DNA from: Candidatus Izemoplasma sp.
GTDB lineage: Bacteria; Bacillota_I; Bacilli_A; Izemoplasmatales; Izemoplasmataceae
Assembly: GCA_007131405.1 (NCBI GenBank)
Contig: SLQR01000032.1
Coordinates: forward strand, 1-58,555
Reading direction: 5' to 3'
DNA: 58,555 nt
Shown piece after piece: positions 40,214 through 49,216 of the stretch (its first letter is position 1; each line of letters opens with the position of its first letter). The position numbers and the translations under genes are program-made. The notes under the pieces were generated by a model, which saw only the letters and a list, made by a program, of their open reading frames with translations, was not told the DNA's origin and did no database searches.

Positions 40214-40753
40214 ATGAACATTGATGACTACAATCAAATCTCCACAAAAACTGGCGACAAAGGCACAAGTAAAAATTATTCAAACGAAACCTTCTCAAAA
40301 GATGACATCCTCTTTGATGCTTTAGGGACAAACGACGAATTAAGTTCAATGCTTGGCTTAACGTACCACCGGGCTCCCTATGAAAACATTAAAACCATTC
40401 AAAATACCTTACAAGCCATTAACGCATTAATTGCGACAAACGAATCCGCGCACCCTGAGCGCTACAAAAAACTGCGTCAAATAACCGACGAAGATATATC
40501 ATTCATTGAACAAGAAGAAGAAATCTACATGAAAAAAGCCCCCATCGCAGCAAAATTCTTTTTACCGGGTTCAGAAGCAACCGAAGCGGGTGCCTACTTT
40601 GACTTAGCACGCACCGTTGCACGACGTGCAGAGCGCACCCTAGTGCGCTATATCAACCACACAAAACGCGACGATCTTGATGGCCCAAGACGCTACTTAA
40701 ACCGATTGAGTGACCTGCTCTTTATTTTAGCAAGAAACTATTCGGTTGAATAA
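40214..40753 (+). CDS. PduO-type cob(I)alamin adenosyltransferase
   Basis: ISTKTGDKGTS...LFDALGTNDELSSMLGL...LPGSEATEAGAYFDLARTVARRAERTLVRY...RYLNRLSDLLFILAR. Confidence 0.9.
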   Translation: MNIDDYNQISTKTGDKGTSKNYSNETFSKDDILFDALGTNDELSSMLGLTYHRAPYENIKTIQNTLQAINALIATNESAHPERYKKLRQITDEDISFIEQEEEIYMKKAPIAAKFFLPGSEATEAGAYFDLARTVARRAERTLVRYINHTKRDDLDGPRRYLNRLSDLLFILARNYSVE

Positions 40754-40756
40754 AAC

Positions 40757-40786
40757 AAGAAAAAGCACATTTCTGTGCTTTTTTTC
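40757..40786 (+). terminator. Intrinsic terminator
   Basis: AAAAAGCACA-ttt-CTGTGCTTTTTTT-type hairpin. Confidence 0.75.
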
Positions 40787-40849
40787 ATCAACAAAGTCTT
40801 CACGCTATGCTATAATATAAGCGATAAAGGATGTAAGGAGAGTAAAAAA

Positions 40850-41710
40850 ATGATAAAAAAAATTGGTGTCATTGCCGACACAAATGCCTGTTTAGATTAT
40901 TTTGATCACCCCTATGATATACGCATCATGCGTTCAATGATTCATCTTGGGGATGAAGAGTTTTTAGATCACGTTGAATTGACAGCGGATGAATTTTACG
41001 AGCGCTTGCAAGCGAATAAGAATCTCATCCCAAAAACAAGTCAGCCATCTACGGCTTCCATGGTTGAACTGTACAAAGCGATGAAAAAAGATGAGTATAC
41101 CGATATTGTAGTGGTAACAATTTCATCCAATATGAGTGGGATTTATAGCGCTGCACAAGTTGCTGCTCAACAAGTAGAGGACTTAAACGTCGTCGTTGTT
41201 GACTCAAAATCCGTTGCTTTTCCAGAAGCGAAAATGGCACTAACAGCCGCTGAAATGGCAAAAAAAGGCAAGAGTCTTGATGAGATTGTTAAAGCGCTAC
41301 ACATGATTCGCGACAACAACCACATCTATTTTGCAGTGGATACGCTTGCGTATCTTGTAAAAAATGGCCGTTTGTCTAATGCCGCAGGCTTTATGGGAAG
41401 TATGTTGAAAATTAAACCTTTGCTACACATTTCCAAAGAAGGCAAAGTTGAAACCGTTGAAAAAATTCGTACCTTTAAAAAAGCTGTCGACCGCGTAGTC
41501 GAGATGTATTTAGAAGAAACAAAAGATCTAGATGTCGAGCCGTTTATATGTCACGCCGACAACCCAGCGATTCGCGATTACATTGAAGCGCGTTTAAAAG
41601 AAACAAATAAAGACATTAAATCGGTCTTTAGTATGCCACTTACCCCAGCGGTTGGTGCGCACGCCGGCCCAGGTGCGATTGGCTTAGGATATTACAAGAA
41701 AACAACGTAA
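40850..41710 (+). CDS. DegV family protein
   Basis: KKIGVIADTNACLD, KTSQPSTASMVELYKAM, TISSNMSGIYSAAQVAA, GAHAGPGAIGLGYY; start ATG 40850. Confidence 0.92.
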   Translation: MIKKIGVIADTNACLDYFDHPYDIRIMRSMIHLGDEEFLDHVELTADEFYERLQANKNLIPKTSQPSTASMVELYKAMKKDEYTDIVVVTISSNMSGIYSAAQVAAQQVEDLNVVVVDSKSVAFPEAKMALTAAEMAKKGKSLDEIVKALHMIRDNNHIYFAVDTLAYLVKNGRLSNAAGFMGSMLKIKPLLHISKEGKVETVEKIRTFKKAVDRVVEMYLEETKDLDVEPFICHADNPAIRDYIEARLKETNKDIKSVFSMPLTPAVGAHAGPGAIGLGYYKKTT

Positions 41711-41802
41711 TAGTTTTTTGACATACAATGTATTTGTTTCTAAGTAACCATGTGATACAATAAACATAGGGAACGGGAAAATGTTAATCAAAAGGTGATA
41801 GT

Positions 41803-42135
41803 ATGAAACAAAAAGCACACTTTTACCGACTCGCACGGCTGAGCATCATATCCATTTTGCATATTGTTTTATCCGTTGTGTTTGTTTTTACGACGGAGAT
41901 AGCTCTTATTCACATCGTTGCAGCCGGATTTATTGCTGTCAATATGCTCTTTTTATTGCGCTATTTTTCAGCTACGATTGAACTTGTTATGGCGAGCCGA
42001 CTTGAGAAAAGACCAAGACCAGCGAAGTATTACACGCTGTTTAATGTCTTGCTCGGTATTCTTTTGAATGCCGTCTTAATCTTTATTTTGTTTGTGATTA
42101 TGTTTAATCACATCGATGCGCTTATTGCCAACTAA
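41803..42135 (+). CDS. Small membrane protein, unknown function
   Basis: 110 aa with three hydrophobic segments; own start and terminator. Confidence 0.6.
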   Translation: MKQKAHFYRLARLSIISILHIVLSVVFVFTTEIALIHIVAAGFIAVNMLFLLRYFSATIELVMASRLEKRPRPAKYYTLFNVLLGILLNAVLIFILFVIMFNHIDALIAN

Positions 42136-42163
42136 AAAACGCATGAAAAATGCGTTTTTTTTA
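42135..42163. terminator. Bidirectional intrinsic terminator
   Basis: AAAAAACGCAT-gaaa-AATGCGTTTTTTTT. Confidence 0.85.
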
Positions 42164-42766
42164 TGCTTTGTAAAAGTAGGTCTTAAAAAACACCAAATAA
42201 TGCTCAAGTTCTGACTTTAAAATCTTTAAAGCGTCCGATGGTTCTTTCTTTGCATGGTTTCGCTCCCAGTCGTGGGTAATCTTATTAAAGGTCCATGTAA
42301 CTACCTTAAAAATCTCATCCAAATGTTGGTCATCTTTGAAGAGGGATTTATCAATCTGATCAAATACCCGCTTATAGTTTCGTTGTTGGAAACTTTGGTA
42401 AATTTGTGTACGCGCCTTAACAATATCTGGCATCGTATTCATATGAACACGCTTAATAAACGCCGTAATGGTTTGATGCTTAATCATGCTGTCGGTTTTA
42501 CGGACAATCATTTCCATTAAGCGGTCGAACGCGTCGTGATTTGCTTGAGGAAAATCGGTGAAGATATCACGATGAATTAAACTCCAAGCCATTTCATATA
42601 GTGAAATATACAGTGTTTGTTTATTCTTGAAGTAATGAAAAAGTAAGCCTTTTGAGACATTCGCATCCTGCACAATTTGGTTTGTGGATACCTGCTTGTA
42701 ATCCGCCTTAGCAAACGCTTTATAAGCAGCACGGACGATGTCATTCTTTAAATCTTTTCCTTTCAT
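42161..42766 (-). CDS. TetR/AcrR family transcriptional regulator
   Basis: NDIVRAAYKAFAKADYKQVSTNQIVQDANVSKGLLFHYFKNKQTLYISLYE; start ATG 42766 with GGTGGTGAGAAGT upstream. Confidence 0.92.
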   Translation of the reverse strand: MKGKDLKNDIVRAAYKAFAKADYKQVSTNQIVQDANVSKGLLFHYFKNKQTLYISLYEMAWSLIHRDIFTDFPQANHDAFDRLMEMIVRKTDSMIKHQTITAFIKRVHMNTMPDIVKARTQIYQSFQQRNYKRVFDQIDKSLFKDDQHLDEIFKVVTWTFNKITHDWERNHAKKEPSDALKILKSELEHYLVFFKTYFYKA

Positions 42767-42838
42767 ACTTCTCACCACCATATTTGAGTTTAAAAACCAA
42801 TGAAACATGATATAATATGACAAAAGGAGGCAATATTT

Positions 42839-43315
42839 ATGGACCTATATACCATACCTTTAGAAACCATTGACGGAAAAGAAACAACGCTCAAACCCTA
42901 TCAAGACCAAGTTGTTCTTATTGTGAATACCGCCAGCAAGTGCGGGTTTACCCCTCAATTTGAAGGCCTCGAAAAACTATACAAAACCTATAAAGACAAA
43001 GGCTTTACCGTGCTTGGCTTTCCGTGCAATCAATTTATGAATCAAGACCCAGGCACAGAAGAAGAAATTCTATCTTTCTGCAAGACCCACTTTAGCGTTA
43101 CCTTCCCAATGTTTAAGAAGACACAAGTAAAAGGGAAAAACAAACACCCACTGTTTGATCTTTTGTTAAAGATGAACTCAAACAACGACCCAATTCAGTG
43201 GAACTTTGAAAAATTCCTGATCAACAAAGACGGTCAACTCATCAAACGCTTCACATCAAGAGAAACGCCTGAAACGATCGAACCAGCCATTCAATCGCTC
43301 TTGGAGAAAACCTAA
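42839..43315 (+). CDS. Glutathione peroxidase family protein
   Basis: LIVNTASKCGFTPQFEGLEKLYKTYKDKGFTVLGFPCNQFMNQDPGTEEEI, active-site Cys, WNFEKFLINKDG. Confidence 0.94.
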   Translation: MDLYTIPLETIDGKETTLKPYQDQVVLIVNTASKCGFTPQFEGLEKLYKTYKDKGFTVLGFPCNQFMNQDPGTEEEILSFCKTHFSVTFPMFKKTQVKGKNKHPLFDLLLKMNSNNDPIQWNFEKFLINKDGQLIKRFTSRETPETIEPAIQSLLEKT

Positions 43316-43581
43316 TGGACGGGATGTTAAAGCGCGCAAAATACCTTGTGTTAAATGGTCGATTTCAAAACCAAGTATCAAAGATGAGTGAACGTTTCGA
43401 AATCATTGAAGAAGGCGAAACCATAAAAATTGGCACCGAACGCTACACACCGTATCTCGACACCAAAACCAAGCAAATTGTTTATGGTCGAATCGAAAAC
43501 GATAAAATCTATTACCTTACCTTTTCCAATGCAGATTATACGTATGGCGTTGGCGATACCTTTGAATGGTTTGACGTTTAG
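43315..43581 (+). CDS. Small protein of unknown function, translationally coupled to the peroxidase gene
   Basis: TAATG stop/start overlap at 43313-43317. Confidence 0.6.
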   Translation: MDGMLKRAKYLVLNGRFQNQVSKMSERFEIIEEGETIKIGTERYTPYLDTKTKQIVYGRIENDKIYYLTFSNADYTYGVGDTFEWFDV

Positions 43582-43595
43582 TCAAACCTTTTTTA
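43567..43595. terminator. Bidirectional intrinsic terminator
   Basis: GGTTTGAC-gttta-GTCAAACCTTTTTT. Confidence 0.8.
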
Positions 43596-45930
43596 ATGCC
43601 GTACTGAGAGGGACTTTTTGAATCCGTACATGGCTTAAATAAGACACAAAACCAATAAATAGACTCATCACTAAGAACCCAATAATAACGGTAAATACGG
43701 AGAAATTAAACACAAACACAAACCCAAAGTCACGGTAAAGCATATGCAACATGCGTGTAATCATAAAGATTGATACAAGACACGCCAGCACATAACTCGC
43801 CCCTAAAATGAGAAAATTGTCACGGAAAAACACTCGATAGGTTTCCTTTGAAGTATAGCCTAAAGCTTTTAAGGTTAAAAATGTCGGCAACACACGATCA
43901 AGTGCGGCGTTGATAAGGTAATAAAACATCAAAAACGCCACCAGAACACTTATCACCATCAAACCATACAAGACACGATTGGTTAACTGAAAAAGCTGAT
44001 TGATCTCTTCAACAACCACCGAATAATGGATAATACGAAACGCATCGGCGTCACTTTCAATCACCTTTGAGGTGAAATAGCCATTCACCATCGGTTGATC
44101 GCTATAGCCTTGAAGTGCATTGAAGGTTTCATGATTCATATAAAGCGCACTTTCAATCAGTTCACTGGTAATTTCAGTCACCGGCAAGCGGACTTGGTTT
44201 CGTCCAATGCCGAGTAAAAGTTCATCCCCTATAGTTATATTATAACTGTTTGCGAAGTGTTCGGAAACTAAAACACCATGTTCGAGCAAATTATTTTGCG
44301 TCTCCATCGACTCAGAAAACCTTAAAAGCGTGGTATCATAAGGAATACCATACCCTTGAACATATGTTCTTGACGTAATGGTTTGTGCATTGATGGCTTG
44401 GATTTCCACAAAACCATAGACAAACGGTTCATGCTCAGGATCAACGGAGGGTGTATGGTTTTTTAAAAAAACCATTTGTTCGAAATGTTTGCCTTCGAGG
44501 GTTTGCGATTGAAAGTCATCAATCAAATCCGCCGTAAAACGACTAAACAAGAAAAGCGTAGCAACACCAACAAAAAGCAGGCCACGACCCATGAATTTAC
44601 GCACCTGATGCATGCGCATGCGTGCGTGTGTCATCGTTTTCTCACGTGAAAACCGTTTAATCACCGAGTAACTATACCCATACGTTCCGCCCATCATCAC
44701 AAGAACCGGAAGCGCGATGCCAAACACAAAAACCAAGCCATCAACCCGAAACGAATCATGAGGATAAAAATAGCGCGCGGTATAGAAACGGTAGAAGAAA
44801 TCACTAAGGTAAAGACCAATGAACCCAAAAACAATGAGCAAGAAACTAAAATAAGCTGCAATGACAAGCTGACTTCTCGCCAGTTTCGCGCGTGAATAAC
44901 CAAGTGCATAAAGCGTTAAAAACATCAATTTTTGTTTATCCAAATGGTTTTTAATCGCGTAACCAATAAGCACAAACGATAAAAGATAAAAGAGAATCGA
45001 GAAGCCATTCACAAAAGTGGATGTTACCCCGCTTTCAGTCGAAACAGCTTGAATGCGTAAATTGTACTCTTGAGGCACAACGGTTTCAACCATGCGCATA
45101 TTGCGCCCAAGACGCTGCACATCACTTTGCATGATCTGATAGACATCAAAGTCCCCTTGAATGGATTCAAAATCACCGGACCCTTGATAATAGACTTTAA
45201 ACGGTTCTTCAAACTGCAAAAACGTTTCAAAATCAACTAACACATAACTTTCTGTATGAGCGTCATACGTTAACGAGGTTGTTTGAAGCGCAGGCAAGAT
45301 AAACTGCGGCGAATAGAAAAAACCACTAATCTCAAAAGTTTTTCCATGAATAATAAACGCATCCCCAACATCGAGTTGATTGGCGATACCAAAGGGATGA
45401 AAAAGGGCGACTTGTCCTGTATTTGGCGCGTTACCATCAGTAAAATAAGGACGATTTAGCGTTTGATTCACGGTGAGCACTTGATAATGAAAATCCCCAT
45501 CATCAAGCGCAAAACGATAACTCAGTTCATAATGAACTTGATCAGTTTGAAAAGGTGTAATGACACTAGCGTAAATCCGTTCAACTAAGTCAGGGTAGTG
45601 ATAAATGTGGGTTTGAATGTATTGGTTGATGGCATTCATTTGATAGGGATTATTTTCATCAAGGGCAGGAAATTCAGCATAAAGATCCATCGTATTGTAA
45701 ACATCTAAACGTTGCGCCCCACTTAGATGGTTAAAATCAATCATCCCCAGTGAGACATGAAACGATTCAACATTTTGTTCTTCTAAAAAAGCATCGACAG
45801 GTGCATTGAGTCGCCTAAGCATTGGGGTGATGGTCATGCTTGTTAAAACAATCACGATAACGATTAACGATAAAACCGCTAATTCAAAGGGTTTTTCACG
45901 GATGCGAGTGCACTGTTCTTTTATAAGCAT
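43582..45930 (-). CDS. FtsX-like ABC transporter permease
   Basis: Large two-domain multi-TM protein (N-terminal TM, extracytoplasmic region, 3-4 TM blocks); ...LTLKALGYTSKETYRVFFRDNFLILGASYV... typical FtsX segment; start ATG 45930. Confidence 0.8.
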   Translation of the reverse strand: MLIKEQCTRIREKPFELAVLSLIVIVIVLTSMTITPMLRRLNAPVDAFLEEQNVESFHVSLGMIDFNHLSGAQRLDVYNTMDLYAEFPALDENNPYQMNAINQYIQTHIYHYPDLVERIYASVITPFQTDQVHYELSYRFALDDGDFHYQVLTVNQTLNRPYFTDGNAPNTGQVALFHPFGIANQLDVGDAFIIHGKTFEISGFFYSPQFILPALQTTSLTYDAHTESYVLVDFETFLQFEEPFKVYYQGSGDFESIQGDFDVYQIMQSDVQRLGRNMRMVETVVPQEYNLRIQAVSTESGVTSTFVNGFSILFYLLSFVLIGYAIKNHLDKQKLMFLTLYALGYSRAKLARSQLVIAAYFSFLLIVFGFIGLYLSDFFYRFYTARYFYPHDSFRVDGLVFVFGIALPVLVMMGGTYGYSYSVIKRFSREKTMTHARMRMHQVRKFMGRGLLFVGVATLFLFSRFTADLIDDFQSQTLEGKHFEQMVFLKNHTPSVDPEHEPFVYGFVEIQAINAQTITSRTYVQGYGIPYDTTLLRFSESMETQNNLLEHGVLVSEHFANSYNITIGDELLLGIGRNQVRLPVTEITSELIESALYMNHETFNALQGYSDQPMVNGYFTSKVIESDADAFRIIHYSVVVEEINQLFQLTNRVLYGLMVISVLVAFLMFYYLINAALDRVLPTFLTLKALGYTSKETYRVFFRDNFLILGASYVLACLVSIFMITRMLHMLYRDFGFVFVFNFSVFTVIIGFLVMSLFIGFVSYLSHVRIQKVPLSTALKKV

Positions 45931-46055
45931 GTTTATCACCACCTAATTCACTTTTATTATACAATATGGACGCATAATTTCCTAAAAACTTATGCATTTA
46001 TCCTTTGTTTTCTAGTAAAGAAAGTTTATAATAGAAGCATAAAGGAGATGATAAA

Positions 46056-47543
46056 ATGAAACGCATACTACTGTTAACACTTACCCTTATTGTAACGTTT
46101 TCTTTAAGCGCTTGTGGTCTTTTCCGTGACAATGAAGAAGAAGCCGCTGAACGCGTTATTGAAGAATGGGATGGAAGCCTTCAATTCCTATCCGATGCAA
46201 TGACTGAAATGAATTTAGAAGAGCAATTTGAGTTGCGACATAGTTTAGAACTTGATGTTGAAGAAAATGGTGTACGTAATCAATTATACGTCGACGCAAT
46301 CATTCGCGGCATCAAACAAAACGGCCTATACACGACCGAATATTTATTCGAAATTCGTCTGCCCGATACGATGCCACTTGAGGTTGATACGTTCACCCTG
46401 AACATGATCATACAAGAACAAGGTGAAGCATTTGATTTTTACATCAACATCGACACCATTCGCGACATTGCAACCGCTGAAGAGATCGATGAGTTTTTTG
46501 ACGTCTTAGATATGTTCGCGATTAATGAATCCTGGGTTCGCTTTACGTTTGCTGACAACATGCAAAACATTGTTGAACTTGAGATGCTTGAAATGTTGCT
46601 TGAAAAAATGAATATGGAGTTTGTGCTTGATTATATTCTTGATGAATTTGGTCTCAATCTTGACTATGAGCTTGGTGAATTCTTTAATGAATCACAAAAA
46701 TATTTCAATGACGCCGAAGCCTTACTGCAAAAATATTTTAATCTTGATTACATCGGGAACCATGATGATGTAGAAATCGAACTTGAGAAAACCGAAGATA
46801 ACCATATTCAAGCGGTGGTAAAAGTTGATCACATCATGCTCGCATCCATTTTAGAAGCGTTTGCTTATGATGCGTATGATTTCTTAGTTGAGATGGGCGC
46901 AATGCCTGCAGATATGGATCCGCTTAAAGATGTTGACCTTGAAGAAGAACTCTCCGATATGCCAGCCCCAATCTTTGTGCATATCGAATACGACCCATAC
47001 ACACTTGACTTCATGAAAATTACGATTGATTTTTTAGACTTAGTTGAAGATGCCGATCCAAACACGACCTTTATGGCGTTTAACTATGAAGTCGAGGTCA
47101 AAAACACGACCACCATTAATGTACCATCTGCCTATGGTGATTTAAACCACGTAGCAGAAGAAGCAGCAAAACTTGCGCTCATGATGGATATCATGATGAT
47201 GATGACGACAAATAGGTATCTTATGCACGAAGAAGGAACGTTTACGCTTGAAGATTACTCCCCGTCTCACAACGCTTTATTCCATCCAACAATGAGTGAA
47301 ATTACCGTTACAAGCACAACGGTTATCGTTGATCTTTATTACATCGACGAAGTCGCTGTATTTACCGAACCACTCAACCTGACTGCCATGGAAGCCAACG
47401 CGCCCGAAGAGTTGATGAGCCGTGAATGGATTGAGTATGTTATTGCGCCACTCAATGACGCAACCTTTAGTCTTACCCGATTCTTTGCTTGGTCAGCTGG
47501 TGAATTAGGTATGGACATGATAAAAGATGATTTGATGGATTAA
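46056..47543 (+). CDS. Putative lipoprotein, probably prematurely stopped (see 47553..47837)
   Basis: Lipobox LIVTFSLSAC; in-frame TAA at 47541-47543, after which the same frame stays open to 47837. Confidence 0.75.
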   Translation: MKRILLLTLTLIVTFSLSACGLFRDNEEEAAERVIEEWDGSLQFLSDAMTEMNLEEQFELRHSLELDVEENGVRNQLYVDAIIRGIKQNGLYTTEYLFEIRLPDTMPLEVDTFTLNMIIQEQGEAFDFYINIDTIRDIATAEEIDEFFDVLDMFAINESWVRFTFADNMQNIVELEMLEMLLEKMNMEFVLDYILDEFGLNLDYELGEFFNESQKYFNDAEALLQKYFNLDYIGNHDDVEIELEKTEDNHIQAVVKVDHIMLASILEAFAYDAYDFLVEMGAMPADMDPLKDVDLEEELSDMPAPIFVHIEYDPYTLDFMKITIDFLDLVEDADPNTTFMAFNYEVEVKNTTTINVPSAYGDLNHVAEEAAKLALMMDIMMMMTTNRYLMHEEGTFTLEDYSPSHNALFHPTMSEITVTSTTVIVDLYYIDEVAVFTEPLNLTAMEANAPEELMSREWIEYVIAPLNDATFSLTRFFAWSAGELGMDMIKDDLMD

Positions 47544-47552
47544 GCGTACCAA

Positions 47553-47837
47553 GTGCATAATGCAGCTCAAAATTATTGCTACGATACATGGGATGAAGAT
47601 TACTGCGACTGGAACGGCGATAACGCAGTTTTAACCAGTGCACAGTTAGCCCCGTATCTTTATAACTGGGATATGGCCTATGAATATGCTGCACTTTATG
47701 ATGGTTCATTTTATACAGTCCTTGTTGCAAACGACACCCATTTTGTCTTTGGTATTATGTGGTATTGGGATGTTTTATTTGAATCACGTGATGGGAAAAC
47801 CTTCCAACAATTAATTGACGAACACTTTCATTCCTAA
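47553..47837 (+). pseudogene. In-frame 3' continuation of the 46056 lipoprotein gene after an internal TAA
   Basis: Same frame as 46056 (offset 1497 nt), no SD before GTG 47553, protein-like content AAQNYCYDTWDEDYCDWNGDNAVLTSAQLAPYLYNWD; terminator lies after 47837, not after 47543. Confidence 0.6.
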
Positions 47838-47846
47838 CCGCATTTA

Positions 47847-47874
47847 AGCGCGCCATGTAGGCGCGCTTTTTTAT
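47847..47874 (+). terminator. Intrinsic terminator
   Basis: AAGCGCGC-catgta-GGCGCGCTTTTTT. Confidence 0.88.
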
Positions 47875-47887
47875 TTCCGAAAAAGCA

Positions 47888-47917
47888 TTGACAACGCTTA
47901 CATTTATCGACTATAAT
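47888..47917 (+). promoter_or_regulatory. Consensus sigma-70/sigA-type promoter of the lysine-fermentation operon
   Basis: TTGACA (47888-47893), 18 bp spacer, TATAAT (47912-47917). Confidence 0.9.
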
Positions 47918-47929
47918 GACGGTGTGTAA

Positions 47930-48100
47930 AGCACACAGAGGCGCAAAGCGTTGGGTAGTTTTTAGTGGCTTAAGAAGCCGGATCTTCGACACTAAAAAAC
48001 GAAGGCACGTTTTGCCGAAAGAGTTATGAAATTCGGTCATAACACTTGGTGATTGAGGGCACGCTTCAATCATTGCCATTTATTAAAATGGAGAGCTGGT
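47930..48100 (+). ncRNA. Lysine riboswitch (L-box) aptamer
   Basis: AGAGGCGC...GGGTAGT core; L2 hairpin GAAG-CCGGAT-CTTC (47974-47987) whose loop is complementary to the L3 loop ATTCGG (48031-48036) in GTTATGA/TCATAAC; GCCGAAAG...ACTTGG; P4 GATTGA/TCAATC; P5 CCATTT/AAATGG; GGAGAGCTG 3' core. Confidence 0.88.
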
Positions 48101-48125
48101 TAGTATAACAGCTCTTTTTATATTT
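48090..48125 (+). terminator. Intrinsic terminator expression platform of the lysine riboswitch
   Basis: AGAGCT(G)GTTA-GTA-TAACAGCTCTTTTTATATTTT; the 5' arm overlaps the aptamer 3' end. Confidence 0.85.
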
Positions 48126-48144
48126 TATAAGGACGGTGATATTT

Positions 48145-48567
48145 ATGATTCATTCGATACACATTGGGGATGAACGACGTTACAAACGCATCATTACCCA
48201 AACAGACGTAAAACGTTTTGGTGAAGTCAGTGGGGACATGAATCCAATTCATTTTGATGAGCATTACGCGAGTCGAACAGTGTTTAAGAAGCCGATTGTT
48301 CACGGCATGCTAGTGGGTTCCTTATTTAGCAAACTCTTCGGCATGTATTATCCCGACGCGGGTATGATCTATTTATCGCAATCGCTTAAGTTTATTAAGC
48401 CGGTTTATCCAGACACCGAGCTTGACATTGTGGTGCGTGTTAAAGAAGTTATACTTGAAAAAAACCGGGTCATCTTTCAAACCGACATCTACGGTGATGC
48501 CGAACAACTTTTACTCACCGGTGAAGCAATCATGATGCCACCTAAAGCAAAGGATTCCAATGAATAA
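48145..48567 (+). CDS. MaoC-like (R)-specific enoyl-CoA hydratase
   Basis: GDMNPIHFDEHYASRTVFKKPIVHGMLVGSLFSKLFG (MaoC/PhaJ hydratase motif). Confidence 0.88.
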   Translation: MIHSIHIGDERRYKRIITQTDVKRFGEVSGDMNPIHFDEHYASRTVFKKPIVHGMLVGSLFSKLFGMYYPDAGMIYLSQSLKFIKPVYPDTELDIVVRVKEVILEKNRVIFQTDIYGDAEQLLLTGEAIMMPPKAKDSNE

Positions 48568-49216
48568 ACGCATAGACAAACAAGCTTTTATCGATAAGCT
48601 TAAAGACGGTCAAACCGTCATGGTCGGTGGGTTTATGGCGGTTGGAACCCCAGAAATTCTGATTGATTGGATGGTTGAGGCAAACGTACAAGACTTAACC
48701 TTAATCTGTAACGATGCTGGGTTTGGCGATAAAGGCATCGGCAAACTTATTAAAAACAATCAAGTAAAAAAACTCATTGCTTCCCATATCGGACTCAACC
48801 CCTACGCGGGCCAACGTATGAGCGAAGGAACCTTAAGTGTTGAACTGGTGCCACAAGGAACCTTAGCCGAACGGATCCGTGCTTTTGGTGCGGGACTTGG
48901 TGGTTTGCTTACCCCAACTGGGATGCATACACTAGTTGAAGAAGGCAAACAAGTCATCAACGTTGAGGATAAACCCTACTTGCTTGAAACAGCCCTTGGG
49001 GCAGATCTTGCGCTTATTGAAGCAAAAACAAGCGATCATTATGGGAACCTCATTTACGATAAAACTGCGCGTAACTTTAACCCGGTGATGGCCACGGCCG
49101 CACACGAAGTCATCGCCCTTACTCATAATCTAGTAAAGACACTCGACCCTGAATGCATTGTTACCCCACATGTCTTTGTGGACGCCTTAGTCATGGAGGT
49201 GCACGATGAACGCTAA
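48560..49216 (+). CDS. atoD: Butyrate/butyryl-CoA:acetoacetate CoA-transferase subunit A
   Basis: DGQTVMVGGFMAVGTPEILIDWMVE, GLNPYAGQRMSEGTLSVELVPQGTLAERIRAFGAGLGGLLTPTG. Confidence 0.92.
   Translation: MNKRIDKQAFIDKLKDGQTVMVGGFMAVGTPEILIDWMVEANVQDLTLICNDAGFGDKGIGKLIKNNQVKKLIASHIGLNPYAGQRMSEGTLSVELVPQGTLAERIRAFGAGLGGLLTPTGMHTLVEEGKQVINVEDKPYLLETALGADLALIEAKTSDHYGNLIYDKTARNFNPVMATAAHEVIALTHNLVKTLDPECIVTPHVFVDALVMEVHDER

Noticed and set aside
46056-47837. TAA readthrough as a recoding (genetic code) event
   Set aside because: TAA ends many other genes here, so reassignment is not plausible; only nonsense mutation, sequencing error or local readthrough remain.
47922-47936. GTGTG-TAAAG-CACAC hairpin at the very 5' end of the leader, as an anti-P1 element
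   Set aside because: Predicted transcription start (~47924) would remove part of the 5' arm, so a regulatory role cannot be supported.
47930-48125. T-box leader as alternative explanation of the kam leader
   Set aside because: No T-box sequence (TGGnACCGCG-like) seen; core motifs and the L2-L3 complementarity fit a lysine aptamer better.
47834-48303. Minus-strand ORFs 47834..48079 and 48118..48303
   Set aside because: They cover the riboswitch leader and 5' end of the MaoC gene on the opposite strand; no support as proteins.
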